Part shown: positions 16,560-25,007 of the stretch, one piece after another | Layout of the letters: every line of letters begins with the position of its first letter | Position numbering within the stretch: position 1 is the first letter of the stretch | NCBI GenBank assembly: GCA_017514845.1 | Contig: JAFWIM010000157.1 | Location: 1 to 40,316, forward strand | Source: Lachnospiraceae bacterium | Lineage (GTDB): Bacteria; Bacillota; Clostridia; Lachnospirales; Lachnospiraceae | DNA: 40,316 nucleotides | Direction: 5' to 3' | Made by a program: the position numbers and the translations under genes | The notes under the pieces: generated by a model | The model's database searches: none | What the model saw: the letters and a program-made list of their open reading frames with translations, nothing else | What the model was told of the DNA's origin: nothing

Positions 16560-16568
16560 AATATATTT

Positions 16569-16597
16569 AGTTTATCACACTGGGAAGGATTAAACAA
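16569..16597 (-). promoter_or_regulatory. Candidate promoter of hprK
   Basis: Read on the minus strand, TTGTTT (16597-16592) and TAAACT (16574-16569) are separated by 17 bp. The transcript would begin near 16562, directly before hairpin copy C. Confidence 0.4.
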
Positions 16598-16797
16598 TAT
16601 CGTAGTTCCCGATTGGCGGGACGATGATATCAGAATTTGGTTATAATCTGTAAAATAAGTGTGAAGAGTGTTACATGTTTATTAAAAATATCTGTGACTA
16701 TATAAATTTCTGAAAATTTATGCTAAGATATATCTATATATAGCACTTGTCAGTATGCATTTTGTCCACATGTTGTTATGGAACGTGCATACCTTTT
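16598..16797. other. AT-rich intergenic stretch
   Basis: About 200 nt of AT-rich sequence between the hprK promoter and repeat copy B. It includes a TATAAT at 16642-16647 and a run of TATATATCTATATATAG near 16730-16742. Either could be part of a plus-strand promoter for the protease gene, but I find no convincing -35 partner. No start codon with an SD and no coding pattern is seen. Confidence 0.35.
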
Positions 16798-17020
16798 TAA
16801 TCTCTGACGCAGAAGTCTCGTGACCTTAATTGTGAGATGAATGCGCAAAGTGAAACTCGTCTCGGACGTGGGAGACAAAGTAAGTGTCAGAGATTATAGC
16901 CTCAGCTGCACAATGCTCCACCGGAGCATTGTTGCGCATTCTTAGGCACGGCGGCTTGCAGCCGCGCAACAGGGAAGGTGCTTCGCACCCGGCGCGGCGG
17001 GAACACCGGGGAGCCCTCTT
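16798..17020. repeat. Dispersed hairpin repeat, copy B
   Basis: The left half is bounded by perfect 11-bp inverted repeats TAATCTCTGAC (16798-16808) and GTCAGAGATTA (16886-16896). The right half has hairpins CAATGCTCC/GGAGCATTG, CGGCTTGCAGCCG and GGTGCTTCGCACC. The order AATGCGCAAA, then CTC(T/G)GAC...GTCAGAGATTA, then GCAGCCGCGCAA, then AAGGTGCTTCGCAC matches copy A at 1-139. It ends about 22 nt before the protease start codon. Confidence 0.65.
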
Positions 17021-17042
17021 ATTCTGTAAAGGAGATACGGCA

Positions 17043-19523
17043 ATGTTAAGGTGGGGAAAGCATTTATTAATACTACTCACAGCCATCAGCATGATGCTGA
17101 ATTTGACTGTGTCTCCTGTCCTGGGTGAACAGTATTCGACTGCCGCGTCCAGCCCGGATCCGGTGTGGGAAGAGGATGACGCCGAGACACCTGCGGAAGT
17201 GCCGGAAGAATCTTCCTGTGTCGAAGCGGAGCAACAGGAACCGGGAGTGCGAAATGAGGAGCCTTCTGTCCCCGAGGACAGCGATGATGACTGGGCGGCA
17301 CCCGAAGACAGCGATGATAAGTGGGCGGCACCTGAAGACCCAGGCCAAGAACAGCCGGCACCTTATGTCAGTGAGGAGGAGCTGTTCGCGTCTCGGATCA
17401 GCGAGGAAGAGGCAGTGGAAGTGACACCGAAAGCCGGCGGGCAGGAGCAGCAGGTGCCGGAATCCGGTGATGCAGGCACGGAAAGCTCCGATGTGAAGGA
17501 GGATCAGTCTCTCTCATACGCGAGGGATGAAGAGAGATATGCCAGGTACTATGAAGAGCTCAGGGAATTCGATGCGCCCTCACCGAACGAGGGCGGGCAG
17601 GAGGATGAAGAAGAGCTCGTCGGAGCAGGTGCCCCTTCTTCCTATATCACCCCCAGGCTCACTCCCGTGAGAGATCAGGGGACTTCGGGTCTCTGCTGGG
17701 CTTTTTCTGCTGCAGCGATCCTGGAGGCGTCGCTCCTTCAGAGATACACCGATGAGAATAAGAATACTCTGGACCTGTCCGAAGAGCAGCTGGCGTATTT
17801 CTATTTTAACAGGCAGAACGACCCCCTTCAAAATACCGGGGACATGAGGATGATTTATCAGGAATCTGATGAGCCGACGGCTTACCGATATGCTTCCGGA
17901 AGCCCGATCTATCTTCTTCAGGAACTCAGCACAGGCCAGGGGATAGCGAAGGAAGCGGATGTTCCGTTCTATCTCAAAAGATACGTAGACTCAAGAGGGA
18001 ACGTGTATTACAGTGAATCGTCCGCGGTTCCGTCCAAGAGCAAAGCCTACCTCTCCTATGCCGGACTGGAGAGTTACGAGACATTTGACTACAGCGTTGA
18101 TAAAGTGAAAAAAGAGATCGTGGAGAACGGGGCAGTCTCCGTCTCTATTTACTATGCCAATGCCGCGAGGAACCTGACAACGAACGGCTACTATAATCCT
18201 TCTAACAGGAGGACCAATCATGTGGTAACGATCGTGGGCTGGAATGATGCATTTGCAATATCTAAATTTAACAGCAGCACAGGCAGGCCGTCAAAGAGCG
18301 GAGCGTGGATCGTCAAGAATTCCTGGGGAGAGGACTGGGGCGACGGCGGATATTTCTACATTTCTTATGAAAATGCGACGATGCTCGGCTGTGTGTCTGT
18401 ATCAGCTGTGAAGACTTCACAGAGGAAATATCCAAATCTGTATTTTTACGACGGACTCGCGATGGTCGGCAATTCGTGCTGTCTTGACCCCGTCTCCGCT
18501 GTGAGCGGCCGAAATATGACCGCCGGCGCCAATGTCTACGAGGTAAAGGCAGGAAACGGGCGCGGAGAGGCCATCGGTGAGATCACACTCTGCACATGGA
18601 CCCGTGATGCCAGATATAAAGTGACGATATTTACCGACCTTCTGGACACGGATGATCCGATGAGCGGACGGAGGGCTGTCAGCCAGACTGTGCAGATGAG
18701 CGGGGCAGGCCTCGACACTTTCAAGCTGCAGAAGGAAGTCACTGTGAGCGCGGGCAGCTGGTACTCGATCGTCGTGGAAAACGTCGGGACAAAGATCGAG
18801 TCGTATTCGGCACAGAGACGGCAGCTGATCAGCGACGTTCTGTTCGAAACAGATAACCTTTACTGCAGAAGCCTTGTGCGGAAGCCGGGCGGCAAATGGC
18901 TCGATCTGGCAGAAGAAGGTGACGGGGAAGTGCTTCGCATCCGAGCCGCGACGAGGACTCTTGGCATCGCGAAGGGTGCGAGAAAAGTCTTTTCCGATGT
19001 GCTGGACCCCACGCATCCCTACTACGACGCAATCTATTGGGCTGCTGACTCCGGCATTGCCGGAGGCTACAGCGACGGGACCTTCGGTATAAACAGGAGC
19101 TGCACCAGAGGGGAGGCGATCCGCTTCCTATGGTGCTTCGCGGGTAAACCGGAGCCGAAGCGGACACCTGCGCTCGCTTTTTCGGATGTGCCGAAGTCAG
19201 GACCGTTCTACAAACCAATCCTGTGGGCGTACCAGAAAGGCATCGCCGGCGGCTACAGTGACGGAACGTTCCGCATGAACGCGACCTGCACGAGAGGCCA
19301 TATCATGATGTTCATCTGGAAGTATCTCGGAAAACCGGTTCCGGGAACAGCTGCTGTCTCACCGTTCAGTGATGTGCCGAAACAGCATATCTATTACAAG
19401 GCAATTCTCTATGGATATCAGAGAGGAATCACTAAGGGCTTTGCCGACGGGACGTTCGGGGTCAACAGGAACTGTACACGAGGCCAGATCATCAAGTTCC
19501 TCTATAATTTGAAAAAGAAGTGA
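17043..19523 (+). CDS. Secreted papain-like cysteine protease with three SLH-like repeats
   Basis: An 826-residue exported protein. Signal peptide about 1-28 (MLRWGKHLLILL...VLG). Residues 30-195 are an acidic low-complexity spacer with tandem units DSDD(D/K)WAAPE. The C1 peptidase domain has oxyanion Gln212 and Cys218 in VRDQGTSGLCWAFS, His393 in TNHVVTIVGW and Asn426 in WIVKNSWGEDWGDGGYFY. A beta-rich region (about 460-640) resembles the lectin-like domain that often follows such peptidases. Three SLH-like repeats (about 648-826), each ending CTRG(E/H/Q), probably bind the cell wall. AAAGGAG at 17029 selects ATG 17043. Substrate unknown. Confidence 0.9.
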   Translation: MLRWGKHLLILLTAISMMLNLTVSPVLGEQYSTAASSPDPVWEEDDAETPAEVPEESSCVEAEQQEPGVRNEEPSVPEDSDDDWAAPEDSDDKWAAPEDPGQEQPAPYVSEEELFASRISEEEAVEVTPKAGGQEQQVPESGDAGTESSDVKEDQSLSYARDEERYARYYEELREFDAPSPNEGGQEDEEELVGAGAPSSYITPRLTPVRDQGTSGLCWAFSAAAILEASLLQRYTDENKNTLDLSEEQLAYFYFNRQNDPLQNTGDMRMIYQESDEPTAYRYASGSPIYLLQELSTGQGIAKEADVPFYLKRYVDSRGNVYYSESSAVPSKSKAYLSYAGLESYETFDYSVDKVKKEIVENGAVSVSIYYANAARNLTTNGYYNPSNRRTNHVVTIVGWNDAFAISKFNSSTGRPSKSGAWIVKNSWGEDWGDGGYFYISYENATMLGCVSVSAVKTSQRKYPNLYFYDGLAMVGNSCCLDPVSAVSGRNMTAGANVYEVKAGNGRGEAIGEITLCTWTRDARYKVTIFTDLLDTDDPMSGRRAVSQTVQMSGAGLDTFKLQKEVTVSAGSWYSIVVENVGTKIESYSAQRRQLISDVLFETDNLYCRSLVRKPGGKWLDLAEEGDGEVLRIRAATRTLGIAKGARKVFSDVLDPTHPYYDAIYWAADSGIAGGYSDGTFGINRSCTRGEAIRFLWCFAGKPEPKRTPALAFSDVPKSGPFYKPILWAYQKGIAGGYSDGTFRMNATCTRGHIMMFIWKYLGKPVPGTAAVSPFSDVPKQHIYYKAILYGYQRGITKGFADGTFGVNRNCTRGQIIKFLYNLKKK

Positions 19524-19548
19524 GATGGCGAAATATTGTATAAATCTT

Positions 19549-19576
19549 CCGGGGCTGTCGCTCATGACAGCCCCGG
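19549..19576 (+). terminator. Hairpin after the protease gene, likely terminator
   Basis: A perfect 11-bp stem CCGGGGCTGTC / GACAGCCCCGG with a six-base loop lies 26 nt after the stop codon. The sequence after it is TGTCTTG rather than a clean T run, so termination may be weak. Confidence 0.55.
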
Positions 19577-19607
19577 TGTCTTGCGGAGTGGTATAGCAAT
19601 GCGTGAA

Positions 19608-19637
19608 TTGCGGACTGTGCGGTCCGCGTGTTATAAT
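19608..19637 (+). promoter_or_regulatory. Promoter of uvrC
   Basis: TTGCGG at 19608-19613 and TATAAT at 19632-19637 are separated by 18 bp. The predicted leader is about 90 nt. Confidence 0.55.
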
Positions 19638-19653
19638 CGGGATGCTGATACTG

Positions 19654-19691
19654 TTCCACCCGCAGCCCCACGGGCGGGGCTGTGGGTGGAA
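19654..19691 (+). promoter_or_regulatory. Long hairpin in the uvrC leader
   Basis: A 16-bp stem, TTCCACCCGCAGCCCC (19654-19669) against GGGGCTGTGGGTGGAA (19676-19691), has one G-T pair and a six-base loop. No T run follows on the plus strand (AGAATAAAACG), so it is not a standard terminator. It lies between the promoter and the uvrC start. Confidence 0.5.
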
Positions 19692-19734
19692 GAATAAAAC
19701 GAAGAGAAGGCAGAGGATGCTGAACGGCTGAGAC

Positions 19735-21678
19735 ATGAGCGAAAATAACGATTTCAATATAGAAGAAGAACTGAAAAAACTGCCCGGGAGCCCCGGCGTG
19801 TATATCATGCATGATATTCACGACGATATCATCTACGTTGGAAAGGCCGTGAGCCTCAAGAACCGTGTGCGCCAGTATTTTCAGACAGGATATAAAAAGA
19901 GCCCGAAGATCATGCGTATGGTGCAGAACATCGAGCGCTTTGAATATATCGTCACATCGAGCGAGCTTGAGGCTCTGGTCCTCGAATCCAATCTGATCAA
20001 GGAACACAGACCGAAGTATAATACGATGTTGAAGGATGACAAGAGTTATCCGTACATAAAGGTGACGACGGGTGAAGCTTTCCCCCGCATAATGATCGCC
20101 AGAAACATGAAAAAGGACACATCAAGGTACTTCGGGCCGTACACGAACTCGACGGCGGTCAGGGACACGATTGAGCTGCTCAGGAAGCTCTATCACATAC
20201 GGACATGTTCGAAAAAGCTGCCCCAGGATATAGGCAAGGACAGGCCTTGTCTCTATTATCACATCGGTCAGTGCCCGGCACCATGCCAGGGATATATCAC
20301 AAGGGAAGCTTACGGTGAAAATATAAAGCGCATGCTGGACTTTCTCAAGGGACACTATCAGGAGGAGATTGACCGACTCACTGAGAAAATGATGGCTGCC
20401 TCCATGGAAATGCGATATGAGGATGCGGCAGAAACGCGGGACCTTATCGAGAGCATAAGACAGATCGGTGAGCGGCAGAAGATAACCGGCTCCGACGGGG
20501 ATGACAGGGATATCATCGCGATCGCGATGGACACACCGGAACAGGCAGGACTTGTGCTGACGGACGAGGCCAATATCAGTCCAGACCTCACCGGCACCCG
20601 GAACGCTGTCGTGCAGGTCTTTTTCGTGCGTGAGGGCAAACTCATCGGCAGGGAGCATTTCTTCCTGACAGCCGATGACACTGATGACCCGGCCTTCGTG
20701 ATCGCAAGTTTTATATCACAGTACTATTCAGGCACCCCGTTCGTTCCCAGGGAGCTCATGCTCGAGTATGATATTCCTGACCGTGAACTGCTCTCCGAGT
20801 GGCTCTCCAATAAGCGGGGATCCAAAGTCAGGATCCGGATCCCTCAGAAGGGCATGAAAGAAAAGCTTGTCGCCCTTGCCCATGAGAACGCGGAGATGGT
20901 GCTTTCCAGGGACAGGGAGAGGCTGAAGCGCGAGGAGCTCAGGACAATAGGTGCGGTAAAAGAGATCGCTGCCCTTCTCGGACTTGAGAAGGCAGATCGA
21001 ATCGAATCCTATGACATTTCCAATATCAGCGGATTTGATTCTGTCGGCTCCATGGTCGTGTATGTGAAGGGAAAGCCACGGAAGAATGATTACAGGAAGT
21101 TCAGGATCAAATGGGTCGTCGGACCCGATGATTACGCCAGCATGGACGAGGTCCTCACCAGGCGCTTTATGAGAGCGAAAGAGGGCTCGGAGGGATTCAC
21201 CAATCTGCCGGATGTCATACTGATGGACGGCGGAAAAGGGCAGGTCCACATCGCGCTTCGTGTCCTGGAGAAGGTCGGGTATGACATACCGGTCGCGGGC
21301 ATGGTGAAAGATGACTATCACAGGACGCGGGGACTGTATTTCAATGACCGGGAGATACCGATCGCGAGGGATTCGGAGGGATTCAAGCTGCTCACGAGGA
21401 TCCAGGATGAAGTCCATCGGTTCGCCATCGAATACCACAGACAGCTGCGCAGCAAGGGCCAGGTCCGGTCTGTCCTGGACGAGATCGAAGGGATCGGGCC
21501 GACAAGAAGAAAGGCACTGCTGCGCGCGTTCAAGACAGCGGAGAGAATTCGCGATGCCTCCTATGAGGAGCTTCTGCACGCGCCTTCTATGAACGCGAAA
21601 GCGGCCCGGAGTGTCTACGACTTTTTCCACAGCGCAGAGAACGGACCTGTCGTGACAGAAGACGACCTGAGAGATTAA
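19735..21678 (+). CDS. uvrC: Excinuclease ABC subunit C
   Basis: This nuclease makes both incisions around DNA lesions in nucleotide excision repair with UvrA and UvrB. At 647 residues it has the usual length. The GIY-YIG domain is at the N terminus (SPGVYIMHDIHDDIIYVGKA). A UVR motif follows (EEIDRLTEKMMAASMEMRYEDAAETRDLI). The RNase H-like C-terminal nuclease includes ESYDISNISG and DVILMDGGKGQV, and a helix-hairpin-helix pair ends the protein (IEGIGPTRRKALLRAF). The start at ATG 19735 follows a weak SD. uvrC and hprK are neighbours in many Firmicutes. Here the protease gene and the repeat lie between them. Confidence 0.97.
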   Translation: MSENNDFNIEEELKKLPGSPGVYIMHDIHDDIIYVGKAVSLKNRVRQYFQTGYKKSPKIMRMVQNIERFEYIVTSSELEALVLESNLIKEHRPKYNTMLKDDKSYPYIKVTTGEAFPRIMIARNMKKDTSRYFGPYTNSTAVRDTIELLRKLYHIRTCSKKLPQDIGKDRPCLYYHIGQCPAPCQGYITREAYGENIKRMLDFLKGHYQEEIDRLTEKMMAASMEMRYEDAAETRDLIESIRQIGERQKITGSDGDDRDIIAIAMDTPEQAGLVLTDEANISPDLTGTRNAVVQVFFVREGKLIGREHFFLTADDTDDPAFVIASFISQYYSGTPFVPRELMLEYDIPDRELLSEWLSNKRGSKVRIRIPQKGMKEKLVALAHENAEMVLSRDRERLKREELRTIGAVKEIAALLGLEKADRIESYDISNISGFDSVGSMVVYVKGKPRKNDYRKFRIKWVVGPDDYASMDEVLTRRFMRAKEGSEGFTNLPDVILMDGGKGQVHIALRVLEKVGYDIPVAGMVKDDYHRTRGLYFNDREIPIARDSEGFKLLTRIQDEVHRFAIEYHRQLRSKGQVRSVLDEIEGIGPTRRKALLRAFKTAERIRDASYEELLHAPSMNAKAARSVYDFFHSAENGPVVTEDDLRD

Positions 21679-21692
21679 AAGGGTGAGGAATT

Positions 21693-22337
21693 ATGGACAG
21701 CTATAAGACAGTCAAAGCGGCCGGACAGGGAGAATATGTAGAGAAAAAATCCAGATTCATCGGCGCGGTCTACCATGCGGAAACGCTTGAGGAGGCGGAG
21801 TCATATCTTGCTGCTGCCAGAAAAAAGTATTATGACGCGAGGCACAACTGCTTTGCCTGCGTTGTCGGCACACCGGGGACGCCCGAGGAAATCGTGCGAT
21901 CGAATGACGACGGCGAGCCCGGAGGGACAGCGGGAAAACCGATGCTCGAGGTCCTTGGCGGCGCAGGTCTGCATTACACGGCCTGCGTGGTGACGAGATA
22001 CTTCGGCGGGACTCTGCTCGGTACCGGAGGACTCGTCCGCGCATACACTGCGGCAGTAAAAGCAGCTCTGGAGAATGCGGAGATCATAGAGGTGATACGC
22101 GGGTCGGAGCTGGTGCTTAGGGTGACCTACCCCCAGGCAGGCAGACTGCAGTATGTTTTTGCCAGGGAGGAACTCCCGCAGTGTGAGATCGAGTACGGTC
22201 AGGATGTTGTCATGCATCAGTTCGTTCCAAGGCAGGATGTTCAGAGGGTGAAAAAGCTGGTGATCGAGAGCACGGACGGAAAGGCCGAATTTCTCGAGGA
22301 AAATGAGTCGGAATATACAAGGAGCTGCCACAAGTGA
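21693..22337 (+). CDS. YigZ/IMPACT family protein
   Basis: A 214-residue cytoplasmic protein. The N-terminal UPF0029 (IMPACT) domain is recognised by KKSRFIGAVYH, ARHNCFACVV, SNDDGEPGGTAGKPML and RYFGGTLLGTGGLVRAY. A smaller C-terminal domain follows. The molecular role of the bacterial family is unsettled, and links to translation under stress are known only for the eukaryotic relative. GTGAGGA precedes ATG 21693, 14 nt after uvrC, so the two are probably co-transcribed. Confidence 0.9.
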   Translation: MDSYKTVKAAGQGEYVEKKSRFIGAVYHAETLEEAESYLAAARKKYYDARHNCFACVVGTPGTPEEIVRSNDDGEPGGTAGKPMLEVLGGAGLHYTACVVTRYFGGTLLGTGGLVRAYTAAVKAALENAEIIEVIRGSELVLRVTYPQAGRLQYVFAREELPQCEIEYGQDVVMHQFVPRQDVQRVKKLVIESTDGKAEFLEENESEYTRSCHK

Positions 22338-22353
22338 CAGCTCCGTGATTTTT
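22321..22353 (+). terminator. Terminator overlapping the end of the YigZ gene
   Basis: The stem GGAGCTG-CAC / GTG-CAGCTCC with one mismatch and a two-base loop includes the stop codon of the gene (22335-22337). GTGATTTTT follows. A second hairpin, AGTGGGGG / CCCCCGCT (22358-22365 and 22370-22377), lies just beyond it. Confidence 0.65.
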
Positions 22354-22390
22354 CCTCAGTGGGGGGAGGCCCCCGCTTCTACTATTCTGT

Positions 22391-22909
22391 TTAAGCTTTC
22401 TTCGGTTCCGGATAATTGACGCCCTGTGTGTCGACGGTCATAGAGAAGATGACCTGCGGCTTAAGCGGCTTGTCGGCAAAGTTGGTGCGGACAGCGGCGA
22501 TCTTGTTGACGACATCCATTCCTTTGGTGATCTTGCCGAACGCTGCGTATTGACCGTCAAGGTACGGAGCGTCCTTGTGCATGATGAAGAACTGGCTGCC
22601 TGCGGAGTCCGGGTGCTGTGCGCGCGCCATGGAGAGGACGCCTGCCGTGTGCTTTAATGTGTTCTGGAAACCGTTCATCGCAAATTCGCCGGGGATCGTG
22701 TAGCCCGGGCCGCCCATGCCGGTGCCGTCGGGGCATCCGCCCTGGATCATGAATCCGTTGATGACGCGGTGAAAGGTGAGCCCGTTGTAGAAACCTGCAT
22801 TGATGAGACTGATGAAGTTATTTACTGTATTCGGCGCGGTCTCCGGGTAAAGCTCCGCCTTCATTACGCTGCCGTCATCCATAGTGATGGTTACGATCGG
22901 ATATGCCAT
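22391..22909 (-). CDS. Cyclophilin-type peptidyl-prolyl cis-trans isomerase
   Basis: A 172-residue cytoplasmic foldase. The cyclophilin core is clear: FHRVINGFMIQGGCPDGTGMGGPGYTI carries the catalytic Arg-Phe-Gln region, followed by GVLSMARAQHPDSAGSQFFIMHKDAPYLDGQYAAFGKITKGMDVV. There is no signal peptide. AAAGGAG precedes the ATG (first base 22909), which matches the family start (MAYPIVTITMDDG). Longer upstream reading in the same frame has no support. It is a single gene, convergent with uvrC-yigZ. Confidence 0.95.
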   Translation of the reverse strand: MAYPIVTITMDDGSVMKAELYPETAPNTVNNFISLINAGFYNGLTFHRVINGFMIQGGCPDGTGMGGPGYTIPGEFAMNGFQNTLKHTAGVLSMARAQHPDSAGSQFFIMHKDAPYLDGQYAAFGKITKGMDVVNKIAAVRTNFADKPLKPQVIFSMTVDTQGVNYPEPKKA

Positions 22910-23035
22910 TAGTATTATCTCCTTTTTTGTTGTATCGATATGTAATTGCAAGGCCCGGTGCGAAGATGAATTGCTTATGCAGTCCGCCCACGGCACACAG
23001 TTTCGCAATTGCCGATAAAGTATCGACCGCATGCT

Positions 23036-23064
23036 ATTATACGAGAAGAATCCTGCTCTTTCAA
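23036..23064 (-). promoter_or_regulatory. Promoter of the cyclophilin gene
   Basis: On the minus strand TTGAAA (23064-23059) and a perfect TATAAT (23041-23036) are separated by 17 bp. This leaves a leader of about 120 nt in which TCGATA near the 5' end could pair with TATCGA near the SD. Confidence 0.75.
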
Positions 23065-23145
23065 GAGGCGGTTGCGCAAACGTCTTTGACCTTGAGATGC
23101 TGTGAGGCGGGATGGGATTATGATGAAGACAAATGACACATGTGT

Positions 23146-23173
23146 TTGCAAAAAAGAAAACTCGTGGTATACT
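23146..23173 (+). promoter_or_regulatory. Promoter of the tsaE-tsaB-rimI operon
   Basis: TTGCAA at 23146-23151 and TATACT at 23168-23173 are separated by 16 bp, and a TG one base before the -10 makes it an extended -10. The leader is about 95 nt with no recognised riboswitch. Confidence 0.65.
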
Positions 23174-23274
23174 TAGATGCCGTCTGCGCACCGGGAAGTA
23201 TCTGAAAGCATACCTAAGCGGACGAAGCGGTCTAAAAAGGCACAGCGGCGGTCTTGGACACACAGGAGGAACAC

Positions 23275-23697
23275 ATGCAGGTTTTTGAGACTTTCAGCGA
23301 GGAAGAGACGTACGCCATCGGCGTAAGAACAGGCGAGACAGCACAGCCGGATACGGTCTATGCGCTCAGCGGTGATCTGGGCGTCGGGAAGACTGTGTTC
23401 ACAAAGGGTGTTGCTGCCGGTCTCGGAATCACAGAACCGGTGACCAGCCCCACCTTCACGATTGTGCAGAGTTATCAGGGAGGGAGGCTCCCGTTCTATC
23501 ATTTTGATGTTTACCGCATATCCGACATCGATGAGATGGAGGAAATCGGGTATGACGACTGCTTCTTCGGCGGAGGAGTGACCATTGTGGAGTGGGCGGA
23601 GTTTATTGAGGAGCTCATGCCGGAAAACACGATCCATGTCAGGATAGAAAAAGATTTGAGCAGAGGTCCGGATGTGAGACGGATCATTTTTGAGTAA
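23275..23697 (+). CDS. tsaE: tRNA t6A synthesis ATPase TsaE
   Basis: A 140-residue P-loop ATPase needed to cycle the TsaB-TsaD complex that adds threonylcarbamoyl to A37 of ANN-decoding tRNAs. Walker A is ALSGDLGVGKT. The family marks PTFTIVQSY, FYHFDVYRI and VEWAE follow. AGGAGGA at 23264-23270 gives ATG 23275. First gene of a run tsaE-tsaB-rimI-RNase Z-tsaD. Confidence 0.95.
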   Translation: MQVFETFSEEETYAIGVRTGETAQPDTVYALSGDLGVGKTVFTKGVAAGLGITEPVTSPTFTIVQSYQGGRLPFYHFDVYRISDIDEMEEIGYDDCFFGGGVTIVEWAEFIEELMPENTIHVRIEKDLSRGPDVRRIIFE

Positions 23698-23768
23698 GTG
23701 AGGGCAATGCCCATGGACCCGGCGTATACCTCGGGTATTCGGAAAATCGTCACTGAGAAGGAGACACA

Positions 23769-24497
23769 ATGAAACTGATTGCACTGGACAGCTCGGGGCT
23801 TGTCGCCTCGGCAGCTGTTCTTTCTGATAATGAACTGCTGGCAGAATACACGGTCAACTATAAAAAGACGCACAGTCAGACCCTTCTGCCCATGCTCGAT
23901 GAGATTTCGAACATGATTGATCTTGACCTCGGCGAAGTGGATGCTGTGGCGGTTGCTGCGGGTCCGGGCTCTTTTACCGGTCTGCGCATCGGTTCCGCTA
24001 CGGCCAAGGGTCTCGGGCTTGCTCTCGGCATTCCGATTATCGAGGTGCCCACGCTGGCGGGTCTCGCGTATAATCTGTTCGACGCCAGGGGGCTGATCGT
24101 GCCGTGTATGGACGCGAGGAGAAAGCAGGTCTATAACGGAATCTACAGGTTTGAAGACCATAAACTGGTCACGGTCAGGGATCAGCGCCCGATAGCGGCC
24201 GCGGATCTCATCGACGAGCTTTGCGCGATGGATCCAGAACTGACGAGGGACGGAGTGATTTTTCTGGGTGACGGAGTGCCCGTCATCGCGGAGGAGAGTG
24301 AGAGATTGTCGGTCCCGTATATATTTGCACCCGCCCACGTTGGGAGACAGAAAGCATCTTCGGTCGGCGCCCTCGCACTCGTACTCTACGCTGAGGGCCG
24401 ATATGTGAAGGCGGAGGAGCACGCTCCGATCTATCTGCGCAAATCTCAGGCAGAACAGGAGCGCGAGCGCCGGATGGCAGGGAAGGATTCACAATGA
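23769..24497 (+). CDS. tsaB: tRNA t6A synthesis protein TsaB
   Basis: A 242-residue inactive paralog of TsaD that forms the TsaB-TsaD heterodimer in t6A synthesis. The ASKHA fold is visible at MKLIALDSSG and in VAVAAGPGSFTGLRIGSATAKGLG. The metal-binding HxxxH of TsaD is absent, as expected for TsaB. AAGGAG lies before ATG 23769. It overlaps rimI by 4 nt, which supports co-translation. Confidence 0.95.
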   Translation: MKLIALDSSGLVASAAVLSDNELLAEYTVNYKKTHSQTLLPMLDEISNMIDLDLGEVDAVAVAAGPGSFTGLRIGSATAKGLGLALGIPIIEVPTLAGLAYNLFDARGLIVPCMDARRKQVYNGIYRFEDHKLVTVRDQRPIAAADLIDELCAMDPELTRDGVIFLGDGVPVIAEESERLSVPYIFAPAHVGRQKASSVGALALVLYAEGRYVKAEEHAPIYLRKSQAEQERERRMAGKDSQ

Positions 24498-24994
24498 TCA
24501 TCAGGGAAATGAGATTTGACGACATTTCTCCGGTCGCCGAGCTTGAGCGTGCTTACTCTCTGACCCCCTGGGATGAGAACGGGCTGCTCACGTATCTTCT
24601 CAGGGAGGATGCGCTCTTTCTGGTCGCGTCGGATGAATTTCCGGAGGATTACGATCCGGAAGCCGTGGATGAGGAGAATTTTTTCTGGCCGGAGATCTAC
24701 GGCTATGTCGGACTTCTGATGGTGCCGTACGAGGCGGACGTTCTCAATATCACGGTGAGCGGGAAAGTCAGGAACCGGGGAATCGGTACCCGGCTCATGA
24801 GAGAGATCCTTGAGAGAGCGAAAAAATACGGCGTGACGGACATTCACCTGGAGGTTCGGGAATCGAATGAGGCCGCGATTCATTTGTATGAAAAGCTTGG
24901 ATTTTTAAGAGACGGAATTAGAAAAAACTATTATACGGCGCCTGTCGAAAATGCTGTCACCATGACAGTCAGGCAGGAACTTACAATGCCGTGA
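24494..24994 (+). CDS. rimI: GNAT acetyltransferase, RimI-like
   Basis: A 166-residue GNAT protein, by position and sequence RimI, which acetylates the N-terminal alanine of ribosomal protein S18 in Escherichia coli. The acetyl-CoA loop is VRNRGIGTRLM. The C-terminal motif ESNEAAIHLYEKLGFLRDGIRKNYY is typical of RimI. An acidic insertion of roughly 20 residues (about residues 48-69, rich in Asp and Glu and ending ENFFWPEIYG) sits between the second and third strands and is longer than in short RimI forms. The start overlaps the end of tsaB. Confidence 0.87.
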   Translation: MIIREMRFDDISPVAELERAYSLTPWDENGLLTYLLREDALFLVASDEFPEDYDPEAVDEENFFWPEIYGYVGLLMVPYEADVLNITVSGKVRNRGIGTRLMREILERAKKYGVTDIHLEVRESNEAAIHLYEKLGFLRDGIRKNYYTAPVENAVTMTVRQELTMP

Positions 24995-25007
24995 AACGGA
25001 GATTTTG

